Below are positions 34,747-43,498 of a stretch of DNA of 64,000 nucleotides, piece by piece. The notes beneath the pieces are model-generated. The model did no database searches. It was not told the DNA's origin and saw only the letters and a list, made by a program, of their open reading frames with translations. The DNA comes from Deinococcus peraridilitoris DSM 19664 (GTDB lineage Bacteria > Deinococcota > Deinococci > Deinococcales > Deinococcaceae). Every line of letters starts with the position of its first letter. Position 1 is the stretch's first letter. The position numbers were made by a program, and so were the translations under genes. The DNA lies in NCBI RefSeq assembly GCF_000317835.1, contig NC_019793.1:1426001-1490000 (forward strand), read 5' to 3'.

Positions 34747-35697
34747 TCAGTTGAAGCTGGCGACGGAGTTGACCAGCTGAGCCTGGAAGGCACGGGAAGT
34801 ACCCGTGTCGTACTGCGCTTCGCCGCTGTAGCTCAGCGTGATGCGCCCGTCCCCTCCGATGGCAACGCCGGCATCCGTGATCAGCGCTTTGGGGACGCTG
34901 AAGGTCAGGGTGTGCGCGCCTTGCGTGTGCACGATCGACCAGGCTTCCTGCGTGAAGTTCTTGAACGCGGTGTAAAGCGCCAGGGACTGGAAGTCCGCCG
35001 CACCGCCGATGGTGATGGTGCGCGCGCCGCTGAACGCCACGCGGCTGATGGTGTTGCCCGTGCCGATGAGCTTCACGCCCTCGAGGCTGTTGGTGATGCT
35101 GAGGTTGTAGTCCTGAATCGTCGCGTCCGAGCCGCCACCGCGTGACAGGGCGCAGTTGGTGTTGAAGGGCGTCGATGTCGGTAGGGTTACGGTGGGCGCG
35201 GCGACACTCGCGGCGTCCTTACCGATCCACTGACTGTCGAACATCAGCAGTCCGTTCGCGGCGTACTTGAAGCTCAAGCTCTGGCAGACCATGCCGCTGT
35301 ACTGCACGACCTGCCCGGCGAGGCTCGACGCGCTCGGCCGCACCACCGTGAAGGTGTACGAAGGCAAGGCGGACAGGGCACTCCACGCGCTCTGTGTGGG
35401 GTTGAAGGTGTGCGTGTACGGGCCGACACCCGTGACGGTCGGGATGCCCAGCACGGCGCGCAGCAGGTGGCCGATCTGGTCGGGCAGCACCACGCCGGAC
35501 AGCGAACCGCTGACCATCAGGGTGCCGGCGTACTTGGGACTCTGATCGAGGATCCCGCGGATCTGCAGTTCAGAGAGCGCTTCGGGGCCGTCCTTGAAGC
35601 CTTCGGACGCGAAGGGAATGAAGATGGTAGGAGCGACGGCCGTGCCCCAGGTGACTTCCCGGGCCAGGCCGACGGAACCGAGGGCGCCGACGTTCAT
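34747..35697 (-). CDS. Major tail tube protein
   Basis: 316 aa. Beta-rich; begins MNVGALGSVGLAREVTWGTAVAPTIFIPF, the signature of the common phage tail tube family, with a Gly/Ser/Thr-rich body. It polymerises into the tube. ATG overlaps the stop of the following 84-aa gene region (35694-35697). Confidence 0.85.
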   Translation of the reverse strand: MNVGALGSVGLAREVTWGTAVAPTIFIPFASEGFKDGPEALSELQIRGILDQSPKYAGTLMVSGSLSGVVLPDQIGHLLRAVLGIPTVTGVGPYTHTFNPTQSAWSALSALPSYTFTVVRPSASSLAGQVVQYSGMVCQSLSFKYAANGLLMFDSQWIGKDAASVAAPTVTLPTSTPFNTNCALSRGGGSDATIQDYNLSITNSLEGVKLIGTGNTISRVAFSGARTITIGGAADFQSLALYTAFKNFTQEAWSIVHTQGAHTLTFSVPKALITDAGVAIGGDGRITLSYSGEAQYDTGTSRAFQAQLVNSVASFN

Positions 35698-35948
35698 TGC
35701 TCACCGCTTTCCGTGGGGATTCCGGCGGTTTCGGGGCTTGTTTCCACCGAAAACCGTTGCGATTGTGGCGTGACGGCTTCTTCGGTCCATGCGAAGTTGG
35801 CGTTCGTGAACTCGCCCGCTTCAGTCGTGAGACCCTCGGGCAGCTCCTCGCGGGCGTACACCGTGCCCGGCTGAAGTACTCCCACGCCGGGCAGGTGCGC
35901 TTCAGCCTCACCGGCGAAGCGGACGTTTTTTGGTTTCTGTTTGGCCAC
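35694..35948 (-). CDS. Phage hypothetical protein, 84 aa
   Basis: 84 aa between tail terminator and tail tube genes. The first half reads like a small virion protein (VRFAGEAEAHLPGVGVLQPGTVYAREELPE); the C-terminal tail is Glu/Thr/Ser-rich. Function unknown. Confidence 0.6.
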   Translation of the reverse strand: MAKQKPKNVRFAGEAEAHLPGVGVLQPGTVYAREELPEGLTTEAGEFTNANFAWTEEAVTPQSQRFSVETSPETAGIPTESGEQ

Positions 35949-35959
35949 GTGGGCCCCCT

Positions 35960-36388
35960 TTACAGCACCTGCTCAAGCAGGGTGATTTCAAACGAGAGTT
36001 GCCGGCAGTCGCTGTACGCGCTCCCGGTTGGACTGGGTACCGGCGAGACCGGCAGCTTGATGACCGGCTGACGCGTCAGGCCACCCAGGAACGGGTCACT
36101 GAGGACCGCGTCACGCACGTCATCCACGAGGTCCCACAGCACGCCACGCTCACGCACCTGAGCGCGCTGCAGCGTCACGAACAAGCGAACCTGCACTTTG
36201 CGTTCCCGCAGGCCCATCCCGGGCGCCGAGGTGTCATCTGCGGTGGTTCCCGCGTTGACGTGCAGTGCCGGGAAGTCCTCGCAGAAGGGAAACTCGGCGG
36301 TGGTGATATCGGCGAACTTCGCGCCCAGCTTGCCGCGCAGGTACGCCTCCAGGGCCGCGAGGGTCGTGCTGATCCGCTGGGTGCTCAC
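35960..36388 (-). CDS. Tail terminator-like protein
   Basis: 142 aa; alpha/beta pattern (ALEAYLRGKLGAKFADIT..., VQVRLFVTLQRAQVRERGVLWDLVDDVRDAVL) and position after tail completion and before tail tube match tail terminators, which cap the tube at the head end. Overlaps the upstream gene by 4 nt. Confidence 0.65.
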   Translation of the reverse strand: MSTQRISTTLAALEAYLRGKLGAKFADITTAEFPFCEDFPALHVNAGTTADDTSAPGMGLRERKVQVRLFVTLQRAQVRERGVLWDLVDDVRDAVLSDPFLGGLTRQPVIKLPVSPVPSPTGSAYSDCRQLSFEITLLEQVL

Positions 36389-36915
36389 CGGACACTCCCG
36401 GCGAGGCGTTGCACTTCCTGCCGGTGACGCACGACGGCGTCACTGATGAAGCGGTTCGTCAAGGCGTCCAGCCCGGTGCTCGCTTCGTCCGTGATGTACA
36501 TCGCCTGCCGACTGCCTCCTTCACCGGCGCCGGCGTACCGGGGGTACACGCGCGAACTGCCGAACCGCACGGAAGCTTCGGTCTGACCGATCAGGTACAC
36601 CTCGATGGTGTGCTCGCTGCCCGTCGTGAGGTCCGACGCGAACGCCCCCGTGAGTTGCAGGATGTCCGTCGGGTGGGGTGAGGTTTGCTTGCGGGCAGAC
36701 GCGAGGTACTGGTCGCTCAGGTCTCGCCAGGCGGGGTGGCCACCCGTGCCGTTCTTCCCGTTCGCGTGCGCCCGGAAGATCTCCGGTTGCGCGACTTCCC
36801 GGTAGTACTTCACCCAGGATTCCAGCAGCGGCTGCAGGTCCGAGACATCCCGCCCGACCGCCTGCAGGAAATCGCGCGCCTGGCGGGACTGGAAGTTGTA
36901 GCTGGAATTGAACAC
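36385..36915 (-). CDS. Virion morphogenesis/tail completion protein (Mu gpG-like)
   Basis: 176 aa with HPAWRDLSDQYLASARK, ILQLTGAFASDLT and VYPRYAGAGEGG, a pattern typical of phage virion morphogenesis (tail completion) proteins. Lies between the connector and the terminator gene. Confidence 0.7.
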   Translation of the reverse strand: MFNSSYNFQSRQARDFLQAVGRDVSDLQPLLESWVKYYREVAQPEIFRAHANGKNGTGGHPAWRDLSDQYLASARKQTSPHPTDILQLTGAFASDLTTGSEHTIEVYLIGQTEASVRFGSSRVYPRYAGAGEGGSRQAMYITDEASTGLDALTNRFISDAVVRHRQEVQRLAGSVR

Positions 36916-37488
36916 TCAGCCCTCCCCTTCCCCGGTACTCGCATCGAACGGCGCGCCCGTGGCGGGATCGTTGTACACGCCGAACAGGCCTTCACGCTGG
37001 TGCCGGAGGCCCGGCCGGGCCTTGCGTCTCGACTTGCCACTCGGCTGCACGCGCACCAGCAGATCCGGCAGGGCGGTGATACCGTACGCGGGCAGGTCCT
37101 CGACTGCGGCGATCAGCGAGGGACCCTTCACGAGGCTCGCCAGCTGCACGCGCGCGCTCACCCGGTACGTCTCGGCGGCCGAGCGGTCCTCTTGAGGCTG
37201 AATGCCGCGAGCGGGATCCAGCAGGAACGCACCGGCGAGCATCATCACGATCGGCCCGAGGGCCGTCTCGACCGGGTCAGCGATCGGCGCGCCGTTCAGG
37301 AGCGGTGCGGTGATCACGCCAGCCACGTCGCGCGTGACGCGGGGAAGCTTGTAGAGGGTGGCCAGCGCGCCGCGCACTTCGTTGCCGGCCGTTTTGAGGT
37401 GCTCCTGGTAGCGGGCTTTCTGTTTGGCGGTGAGGCTGTCGTAATCCTGCTCCAGGTACGTCGCGAGGGCTTGCGCGCTGACCAGCAT
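36916..37488 (-). CDS. Head-tail connector (Mu gp36/DUF1320-like)
   Basis: 190 aa, begins with an N-terminal LEQDYDSLTAKQKARYQEHLKTAGNEVRGALATLYKLPR helical region as in DUF1320 adaptor proteins, then a variable C-terminal extension rich in Arg. The next gene starts right after it. Assignment is from pattern and gene order. Confidence 0.65.
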   Translation of the reverse strand: MLVSAQALATYLEQDYDSLTAKQKARYQEHLKTAGNEVRGALATLYKLPRVTRDVAGVITAPLLNGAPIADPVETALGPIVMMLAGAFLLDPARGIQPQEDRSAAETYRVSARVQLASLVKGPSLIAAVEDLPAYGITALPDLLVRVQPSGKSRRKARPGLRHQREGLFGVYNDPATGAPFDASTGEGEG

Positions 37489-37491
37489 GGC

Positions 37492-37809
37492 TTACTCCTG
37501 GTTCGCCAGGAGCTTCGCGGCCGCGTCGACCACCTTGGCCGCCGAGGCTTCGTCGAGCCCGGCCTCGACCAGGTCCTCGGGGGTCTTGCCCTCCAGCTGC
37601 TCGAGCAGGGGAAAGCCCGCTTCGATCACCTTGGAGCGTGCGACGAAGTTCGACGGCAAGTCGCTCTTGACCTTGCTGAGCACCTTACCTTCGCCGACGA
37701 GGGCGCTCTCTTCCTCTTTGGAGAGGTCGAGCGACACGATCTGCCCGGGCTGAACGTCCGTGCCGTTGATGCTGAGCAGCCACGCTGCCAGAAAAAGCTG
37801 TTTGGCCAT
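37492..37809 (-). CDS. Phage protein with a C-terminal helix-hairpin-helix-like region
   Basis: 105 aa between capsid and connector. The C-terminal 50 residues (PLLEQLEGKTPEDLVEAGLDEASAAKVVDAAAKLL) look like a small helical DNA- or protein-binding domain common next to capsid genes. Start ATG has a nearby GGAGG. Confidence 0.6.
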   Translation of the reverse strand: MAKQLFLAAWLLSINGTDVQPGQIVSLDLSKEEESALVGEGKVLSKVKSDLPSNFVARSKVIEAGFPLLEQLEGKTPEDLVEAGLDEASAAKVVDAAAKLLANQE

Positions 37810-37899
37810 GTTGGTGCCCTCCTGTAGGGCGAGAAGGAAACAATGAAAAGCCCTGAGGGGGAGTGTCCACCCCCTCAGGAGAGAAGCCTCAGGTTGGAA

Positions 37900-38853
37900 T
37901 CAGGCGACAGCGTTCTCGAAGAAAAAGCCGGCATCCGAGGCGATGACCTTCACGTCCTCGTTCCAGCCGTCCTTCACGTAGACGCTGCCCTTCACGCCTT
38001 TCTTGCCGTCGAAGTCACGCACGATGTTCGACTGGCTCTCGCTGAAGGTGACCGCCAGGCTGACGTCATTCAGGCCAGGGTTGGCGATCACGCGGGCGAG
38101 CAGGGCGTGCTTGCCCCACGCGCGCGCCAGGGTGGCCGCGGCACCCGGGTTGGCGGTGTTGACGCGCGCCCGGCCTACCACGACCTCCTCGAGCTCCAGC
38201 ACCTCAGCGAGCTGCGCCAGGGTAGTCAGCGTGCCGCCCGCCTGGGCGTTGCCGCCCATGGGGAAGATCGCCGCGGCCACTTTCGGGTGACGACGCAGGA
38301 TCTTCCACACGTCAGCGCCGATGGCCAGCAGGGTGGGACGCACGATCATGTTCTCGATCTCGTTGGTGAGGTCGCCGATCGGGTCGCTGTTGACGAAGTC
38401 ACTCCACTGGCTGGTGCCGGCCAGGGTGCGCTTGTTGCCCGCCAGGTAGGCGGTAGCGACGAACAGACGGTCCGCCACGCGTTTCTCGTGACGGTTCTCC
38501 AGCTGCTGCTTGATGCTCTCGACCGCATCGAGCTCAGGCTTGATGGGATCGTCCGCCTCGTCGACAGCTTCCTGAGGGACCCAGGCGCCGAGGGCGTGAT
38601 CTTTCACGCTGTAGTTGTCCTCGGAGGTCTTCAGGGTGATCTCGTTGGCGTCCGCGTTGGGCGCCGTGGTGTCATCCGACTGCTCGAAGGCGGTGGCCTT
38701 GTCGAAGATGGTGTACTTGTCACTGCGCTTTTTGACCTGTTTCAGGGGCGCGAGTTTGCGCCAGATCGCCTCGGCGTTGACGTACTTGACGCTGAAGTCA
38801 GTGAGGGTTTGTTTGGTATGGACGTCATTGGGGTTGAACGAGTTGCCAGCCAC
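37900..38853 (-). CDS. Major capsid protein
   Basis: 317 aa. Pattern of the major capsid proteins placed after a decoration gene: YVNAEAIWRKLAPLKQVKKRSDKYTIFDK, ENRHEKRVADRLFVATAYL, LLAIGADVWKILRRHP and VYVKDGWNEDVKVI. Expected to adopt the HK97 fold and to form the shell together with the gene product of 38925-39296. Start ATG 38853 follows GGAG. Confidence 0.88.
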   Translation of the reverse strand: MAGNSFNPNDVHTKQTLTDFSVKYVNAEAIWRKLAPLKQVKKRSDKYTIFDKATAFEQSDDTTAPNADANEITLKTSEDNYSVKDHALGAWVPQEAVDEADDPIKPELDAVESIKQQLENRHEKRVADRLFVATAYLAGNKRTLAGTSQWSDFVNSDPIGDLTNEIENMIVRPTLLAIGADVWKILRRHPKVAAAIFPMGGNAQAGGTLTTLAQLAEVLELEEVVVGRARVNTANPGAAATLARAWGKHALLARVIANPGLNDVSLAVTFSESQSNIVRDFDGKKGVKGSVYVKDGWNEDVKVIASDAGFFFENAVA

Positions 38854-38924
38854 GATGGGCTCCTTTCGCGAGAGGGCGGAATGACAAACCCCGCCAGTGA
38901 CGGCGGGGCGCAGTCAGGTCAGGG

Positions 38925-39296
38925 TTAACCCTGGAAAACGCCAGGGCTGAGCAGGACGTCGATCTCGTCACCGGCCGCAGCGGCCGCCTCGAGGGCGATC
39001 CCGGCAATGCCGTTGTTCACGCCCGCGGCGGGTGCGGCGGTCACGGCGCGCCCCTGCGCGTCAGCGGTGACGCGGGCACCGGCAGCGACGGCGGCGCCAG
39101 CGCGCACCTTCGCGACACCGGACACCATGACGGTCGCGCCGGACCCGGCGGGCGTGTCGAACTCGACAACACCGACGGGCTGGTCAGCGGCTGCCACGGC
39201 GGTCGTGGCAGTCTTGCTGGCGCTGAGTTTGACGAGCGTGCGGCCGGTGAGTGCGATCGCAGCAGTGAGGGCGATGGATTGTCCACGTTGAGCCAT
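38925..39296 (-). CDS. Capsid decoration protein (DUF2190-like)
   Basis: 123 aa, almost entirely Ala/Gly/Val/Thr with the DUF2190 arrangement: SIALTAAIALTGRTLVKLSA, GVVEFDT, GVAKVRAGAAVAAGARVTADAQGRAV and IGIALEAAAAGDEIDVLL-like end. Such proteins cement the capsid. Position between protease/scaffold and capsid genes agrees. Confidence 0.82.
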   Translation of the reverse strand: MAQRGQSIALTAAIALTGRTLVKLSASKTATTAVAAADQPVGVVEFDTPAGSGATVMVSGVAKVRAGAAVAAGARVTADAQGRAVTAAPAAGVNNGIAGIALEAAAAAGDEIDVLLSPGVFQG

Positions 39297-39335
39297 GAGG
39301 TGTTCCTCCTAGGAACTGGATTGGGTACAGCGGCT

Positions 39336-41147
39336 TTACCCGCGCAGGTGCGGGTACTTCTTACGGGCAAGGACGATGGCGTCCTTTTGGCGGACGGACG
39401 GGTTTTCCGCTTTGACTTCCTCCAGCGCCTGGTCGAGGGTGACGTGGCTGGTGGTCTGGTGGAAGGTCTGCTCGCCCGTCTTGACGATGCCGACTTTCGC
39501 GAACTCCAGCAGGGCGAGGGCGATGACCTCACCGGGCTTGTGTTCGCTGGTTCTGCCGCCGCGCGTGAGCTTGATGGTGGCCTGGCTGTCGAAGTCAGCC
39601 TCGAGGAGCGGGCGGGCGAGATTCACCACGTGAGGGGGAACGCCGGCGCGCTGGAAGTGATCGAGGGTGATGGCCAGGGAACCGTCGAAGTTCTTGCGCC
39701 TGAGCTTGATGACTTCAGCCTGCGCGTCGGCCAGTTCGCGTTTCAGCTGCACTGACCGGGCGGGGCGGAGGTCTGAGAGTTGGATGGCCTCCAGGCCAGG
39801 AACGAAGGGGCGGTTGGTGAGTGCACCACCGAGCATGACGGGCCCCGTGGGGTTGCCCGTCTTGTCATTGATGCCCGGGTGAACGCTGACGGACCACCAA
39901 GAGAACTCGCCGTTCTTGATGGACTCAGCGGCAGGTTTGGTGAAGTCGACCAGCGCGTACACCCGCTCGCCTTCGAGCTTCAGGTCGCAGATGTACCCGC
40001 TGGCTTTCTGGCTGGCCGGATCCGCGCTGGGGTCATCCATCGCGTGCCCGTAATCCGCAGCGACGCGTGGCTTGCCGTCCGGACCGATGCCGCCGAACAC
40101 ACCGGCCTGCAGGTTCTTCTGCCAGCTGTTGAAGTCGTCTTCGGTGAAGGTGATCGTGCCGTACTCGTCGTGCTCGTACGTGCCGAGGTTGATGACGTTC
40201 ACCCAGGTGGCCGTCTTGCCTTCCTCGAGCAGGGTGGGCTTGAGGGGCGTGAAGAACCGCCGGCGGGACGTGGGCCGGTCGCTGAGCTGCAGGCCGGGCA
40301 GTTCCCCGCCAGCGCCCTCGGTCGCCGGGGGTGGCTCGGCGGTCGCGCTGGCCTCCTGGGGTTCCCCGAGGGTGGGCGTGCCGTCCGGTGCGACGCGCAG
40401 TTCCACGGTGTGCAGGGTGCCTTCGTCCGTTTCATCCTCGGGGTTGAGGACATCGAAGGTCACCTCGGATACCAATTCCTCGCCTTCACCGGCATCTTCG
40501 ACGGTGACCTTGGTGATGGTGACGAGCTGACCCGGGTACTTCGCGCCGAGCAGCGACGTGGCCGCGTCACGCACCTGCGTTTCGCGATCGTCCGGTGTGG
40601 CCAGCGTCTGCGCCTCTTCCTCGACGGGAGGTGCAGCGGCCGCGGGCGAAGCGGGCGGCTCGTCGATCACGGCCGTGATCGACGCTTCGGTGGCAGCCAC
40701 CTGCTTCTTCAGGATCCCGGCGATCGCTGCGGTGGTTTCCGCGTCGCCTGCCTGGGCGGCTTCGACCATGGCCGCCTGCAAGTTCTCGTTGAAGACGCGG
40801 GTGCCGCTGCGCAGCATGCTGGTCAGCAGGTGGCGCGTCAGCGTCGACGTGGGCTGCTCGGGCGGGATGGCTTCTCCCTCACTTGCAGTCGCGCTGGCCT
40901 CGCCGGGCGTGGCGTAAGTCGGCACGACTTCCACCGGACTGCCGGCCAGGCTGACGGTCAGGTCGGTGACGGTGAAGTCCTGACGGTACAGTTTGCCGTC
41001 TGATTCGTTCTGGTACACGGCGTAAGTGCCGTACAGGTCACGCACCCAAATGACCCACGGAACGTAGGTACCGTCCGGCTGATCACCGGCGCCGGGATTC
41101 AGGAGGGCTTGGAGTTGCTGGCGAATCTGGTCTGAGCTGAGTTCCAC
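39336..41147 (-). CDS. Prohead protease/scaffold, Mu I-like
   Basis: 603 aa from GTG 41147, which has GGAGG 8 nt before it; the frame is open to 41174. The N-terminal ~270 residues are acidic, Ala/Glu-rich and likely scaffold-like. The middle is the Mu-I-type protease domain (TWVNVINLGTYEHDEYGTITFTEDDF, ADYGHAMDDPS, SWWSVSVHPGINDKTGNPTGPVMLGGALTNRPFV). The C-terminal helices may again be scaffold. It should process head proteins during maturation. Confidence 0.85.
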   Translation of the reverse strand: MELSSDQIRQQLQALLNPGAGDQPDGTYVPWVIWVRDLYGTYAVYQNESDGKLYRQDFTVTDLTVSLAGSPVEVVPTYATPGEASATASEGEAIPPEQPTSTLTRHLLTSMLRSGTRVFNENLQAAMVEAAQAGDAETTAAIAGILKKQVAATEASITAVIDEPPASPAAAAPPVEEEAQTLATPDDRETQVRDAATSLLGAKYPGQLVTITKVTVEDAGEGEELVSEVTFDVLNPEDETDEGTLHTVELRVAPDGTPTLGEPQEASATAEPPPATEGAGGELPGLQLSDRPTSRRRFFTPLKPTLLEEGKTATWVNVINLGTYEHDEYGTITFTEDDFNSWQKNLQAGVFGGIGPDGKPRVAADYGHAMDDPSADPASQKASGYICDLKLEGERVYALVDFTKPAAESIKNGEFSWWSVSVHPGINDKTGNPTGPVMLGGALTNRPFVPGLEAIQLSDLRPARSVQLKRELADAQAEVIKLRRKNFDGSLAITLDHFQRAGVPPHVVNLARPLLEADFDSQATIKLTRGGRTSEHKPGEVIALALLEFAKVGIVKTGEQTFHQTTSHVTLDQALEEVKAENPSVRQKDAIVLARKKYPHLRG

Positions 41148-41204
41148 GGTGGACCTCCAATGAAAGAGCCCCACCGATCGGTGGGGCGGGCTTGTGGTGC
41201 GGGG

Positions 41205-41324
41205 TTAGGGGCGCCGGCGGGGGGCGTGCAGCCAGTTGAGCCAGGCGAAGTAAGCGAGGATCAGCACGGCCAGGATGAAACCGAGAATCCAGGGCAGGAC
41301 GAGCCAGAACGCCCAGCACTTCAC
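41205..41324 (-). CDS. Small membrane protein, 39 aa
   Basis: GTG 41324 overlaps the stop of the previous gene (GTGA). One hydrophobic span (WLVLPWILGFILAVLILAYFAWL) with a basic C-terminus HAPRRRP. Too short for family assignment. Coupling and hydrophobicity support translation. Confidence 0.5.
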   Translation of the reverse strand: MKCWAFWLVLPWILGFILAVLILAYFAWLNWLHAPRRRP

Positions 41325-41668
41325 AGGAACACCGCCACGGTCGGCGTGATGGTCTCGTCGACCAGCGTGCCGTCGTCTTGCTTCACTTTCACGGTGCGGG
41401 GTTCCATCTTGTGGACCTGCCACTTTTTGAGGTGCTTGGCTTTGAAGTTCGCGCGGCTGGTCCCGAACGATTCGGGCGGCACGGGTTTATCGGCGGTCTG
41501 CCGCACGCGGCACACGAAGGTTTTGTTGCCTTGGGCGTCAACGGCCTCACCGCCGCCGAGGGCGGGCGCGCACGCCTCGAAGCCGCTGCTGTCCGGCACG
41601 CCCAGGCCGACGCCGTGCTCGTCTTTGGCTTCCGGCAGGACCATGATGTAATCGGTAAATTCACGCAT
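41321..41668 (-). CDS. Phage hypothetical protein, 115 aa
   Basis: 115 aa from ATG 41668 (a GTG lies 6 nt earlier). Contains FTDYIMVLPEAKDEHGVGLGVPDS and FVCRVRQTADKPVPPESFG. Family unknown. Located between the spike gene and the small membrane protein. Confidence 0.6.
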   Translation of the reverse strand: MREFTDYIMVLPEAKDEHGVGLGVPDSSGFEACAPALGGGEAVDAQGNKTFVCRVRQTADKPVPPESFGTSRANFKAKHLKKWQVHKMEPRTVKVKQDDGTLVDETITPTVAVFL

Positions 41669-41675
41669 AGTCACC

Positions 41676-42917
41676 TCAGATGGTGGGCAGGGTGATGCGG
41701 TTGAGTTCGGCGAGCCAGCGCACGTCCAGGTCGGCGATTTCCTGTGCCGTCATGGCGCGCGGCGTGATGAAGGGGATGCCCAGGCCAGGAGCGCCAGGGG
41801 CGATCAGGCCAAACGTGTGCTTGGCCTGCCCCTCTTGACTTCCAAGAACGAGGGTGGTCGCCTGCACCTGAAGTGGTGTGGCAACCGTGCCACTAAGAGC
41901 GCCTTCGCTGTAGACGCTGACGCTGGAACCGTCCGAAGTGACAATCGTTCTTAACCAAGTGCGGGCCACGTTGTTTGGCTGTGCGACTGCATTACTTGTC
42001 CCGTTGTAACGTACTTGGCGGCCATAGCCGGTGCCGTGCCGCACTTCGAGCGCCACGCCCAAATCACCCCCGGAACCCGTGCCGAAGCTGAGCGGGGGTT
42101 GCTGAAACCCCGTAACTCCCTCGTTCCAGTGAGCGACGGCCAGCGTGAACGGCTGGAACGGCTTGAGGAGTCCGGCCAGCCCATTGGCCGTCCATGTGTC
42201 GTGGGCTCGCGTGGTCGCCGTTCCCGCTGTGGAGGGAATGAACGAGGAAGAAAAGGCCGCGCTGCGCTCGAACTGTGGCGCGGCGATTCTAAAGGTGTGG
42301 TCCACCGCGAAGGGCAGGGCCGCGGTGGACGGAATGGTGACGGTCACGAAGAAGCGGTCAAGCGCATTGGCGGGCTCGGCGGGAGCGGCGACGCTGGCCA
42401 CCCCACTGATGCGCTTGAAGGTGCGGTCAAGTTGCGCGTGGACATTGACTGAAATACTCGTCAGGTACGATCCGTCGCTTTGCTTGGTCAGGTCCGAGTA
42501 CAGCGCAAAGGTGTTGAGCTGCGCCTTATCCCCAGAGCGGAGCGCGGCGTGGATCGAGTAAGCGTGGTTATCCCCTGCGGTGTACGCGCCCACGACGGCG
42601 CCCGTTTGGAAAATGAAGTAGAAGCCGCGTGTCGCTTCGATGTTGCCGTATACCCGCACATCGAGGTAGTTCAGTCCATCCTGAACGCCGCTCCCGACGA
42701 CTTCCGCGTTGAGGTTGCCGTTGTCGTAGCGGTGGAAGCTCCAGTGAGTCGAAAGGGCGGCGCTGCTCCCTGTTGTTCCCGCGAAGATCGGGCCGCTCAT
42801 GGGTGCTCCGGGGTCGGTGCGTTTGATGAGGTTGGTGCGCTGCCCTTCGATCAGCACGGCGGGACTTCCGGTGTTCTTGCCGTAAATGCGGGGCACGTCA
42901 TTTGCTACGAGGGGCAT
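41676..42917 (-). CDS. Head spike/fibre-domain virion protein
   Basis: 413 aa. An N-terminal region with GQRTNLIKRTDPG and SFHRYDNGNLNAEVVGSG, typical of phage head-spike-fibre domains, is followed by a LamG/concanavalin-like region (FQPFTLAVAHWNEGV..., TWLRTIVTSDGSSVSVYSEGAL) and a C-terminal FITPRAMTAQEIADLDVRWLAELNRI. Probably a spike or fibre on the head surface that binds carbohydrate. Placed between portal and protease genes. Confidence 0.7.
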   Translation of the reverse strand: MPLVANDVPRIYGKNTGSPAVLIEGQRTNLIKRTDPGAPMSGPIFAGTTGSSAALSTHWSFHRYDNGNLNAEVVGSGVQDGLNYLDVRVYGNIEATRGFYFIFQTGAVVGAYTAGDNHAYSIHAALRSGDKAQLNTFALYSDLTKQSDGSYLTSISVNVHAQLDRTFKRISGVASVAAPAEPANALDRFFVTVTIPSTAALPFAVDHTFRIAAPQFERSAAFSSSFIPSTAGTATTRAHDTWTANGLAGLLKPFQPFTLAVAHWNEGVTGFQQPPLSFGTGSGGDLGVALEVRHGTGYGRQVRYNGTSNAVAQPNNVARTWLRTIVTSDGSSVSVYSEGALSGTVATPLQVQATTLVLGSQEGQAKHTFGLIAPGAPGLGIPFITPRAMTAQEIADLDVRWLAELNRITLPTI

Positions 42918-42920
42918 GTG

Positions 42921-43175
42921 TTACTCCCAGGCGCCCGAGGCGCGCGTGTACGTCGAGGTGAACAGGAGGGGGTTCGCTTCGTTCTGCGTGAAGTTCAGGC
43001 TGACGGGCAGGCGCGCGTAGACCCCGCCGACGGCGTCCCACTTGGCGGCGCTGGCGCGCATGAAGGCGCTGAAATCACTGCCGCGCGAGGTACGGAAGCC
43101 CAGTGCGTTGTCCTGTGGAGCGAACGTCGCGCCACCCGTCGCGCGCTTCTTGCGCAGGGCGATGACCGCGCTCAC
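42921..43175 (-). CDS. Phage virion-associated protein, 84 aa
   Basis: 84 aa from GTG 43175, directly after the previous stop. Ends FTSTYTRASGAWE, similar to the phrase in the 29298-29717 protein. Likely a partner of the spike protein; function unknown. Confidence 0.55.
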   Translation of the reverse strand: MSAVIALRKKRATGGATFAPQDNALGFRTSRGSDFSAFMRASAAKWDAVGGVYARLPVSLNFTQNEANPLLFTSTYTRASGAWE

Positions 43176-43176
43176 C

Positions 43177-43458
43177 TCAGGCTCCGGTGGACTGCGCCCA
43201 GACCACGACGATCGTGCCGCTGGTGTACGCACTGCACCTTGCCCGGGCGAAGGCGGCATCTTCGAGAATGTTGCGCAGTACCGGCGCGCTCTCCGTGCTG
43301 GCGGGCAGCCAGTCGACCCCGTTGTTACTGATCTCGATCACAACGGTGCCTGAGAACACTCCGCTCACCTGAAAGGACTTCAGGGGGGAGTTCTGGATAG
43401 GAATAGGGTTGGCGGCGCCGACGGCGTTCAGTTCCTGGCGGGTTTGTTGTGCGGGCAT
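43177..43458 (-). CDS. Phage virion-associated protein, 93 aa
   Basis: 93 aa, beta-rich (SFQVSGVFSGTVVIEISNNGVDWLPASTES), as in small jelly-roll or Ig-like virion proteins. First gene after the terminator that follows the HEPN gene. Confidence 0.6.
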   Translation of the reverse strand: MPAQQTRQELNAVGAANPIPIQNSPLKSFQVSGVFSGTVVIEISNNGVDWLPASTESAPVLRNILEDAAFARARCSAYTSGTIVVVWAQSTGA

Positions 43459-43472
43459 AGGGTCTCCAAGGA

Positions 43473-43497
43473 GAAACCCGCCACAAGGGCGGGTTTC
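43473..43497 (-). terminator. Terminator after the HEPN gene
   Basis: GAAACCCGCC (43473-43482) and GGCGGGTTTC (43488-43497). On the minus strand this directly follows the HEPN stop at 43499. It isolates that gene from the virion genes behind it. Confidence 0.75.
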
Positions 43498-43498
43498 T

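Noticed and set aside
39780..41003. A 407-codon plus-strand frame opposite the protease/scaffold gene
   Set aside because: Shadow frame without recognisable features; the opposite strand carries the Mu-I-like protease.
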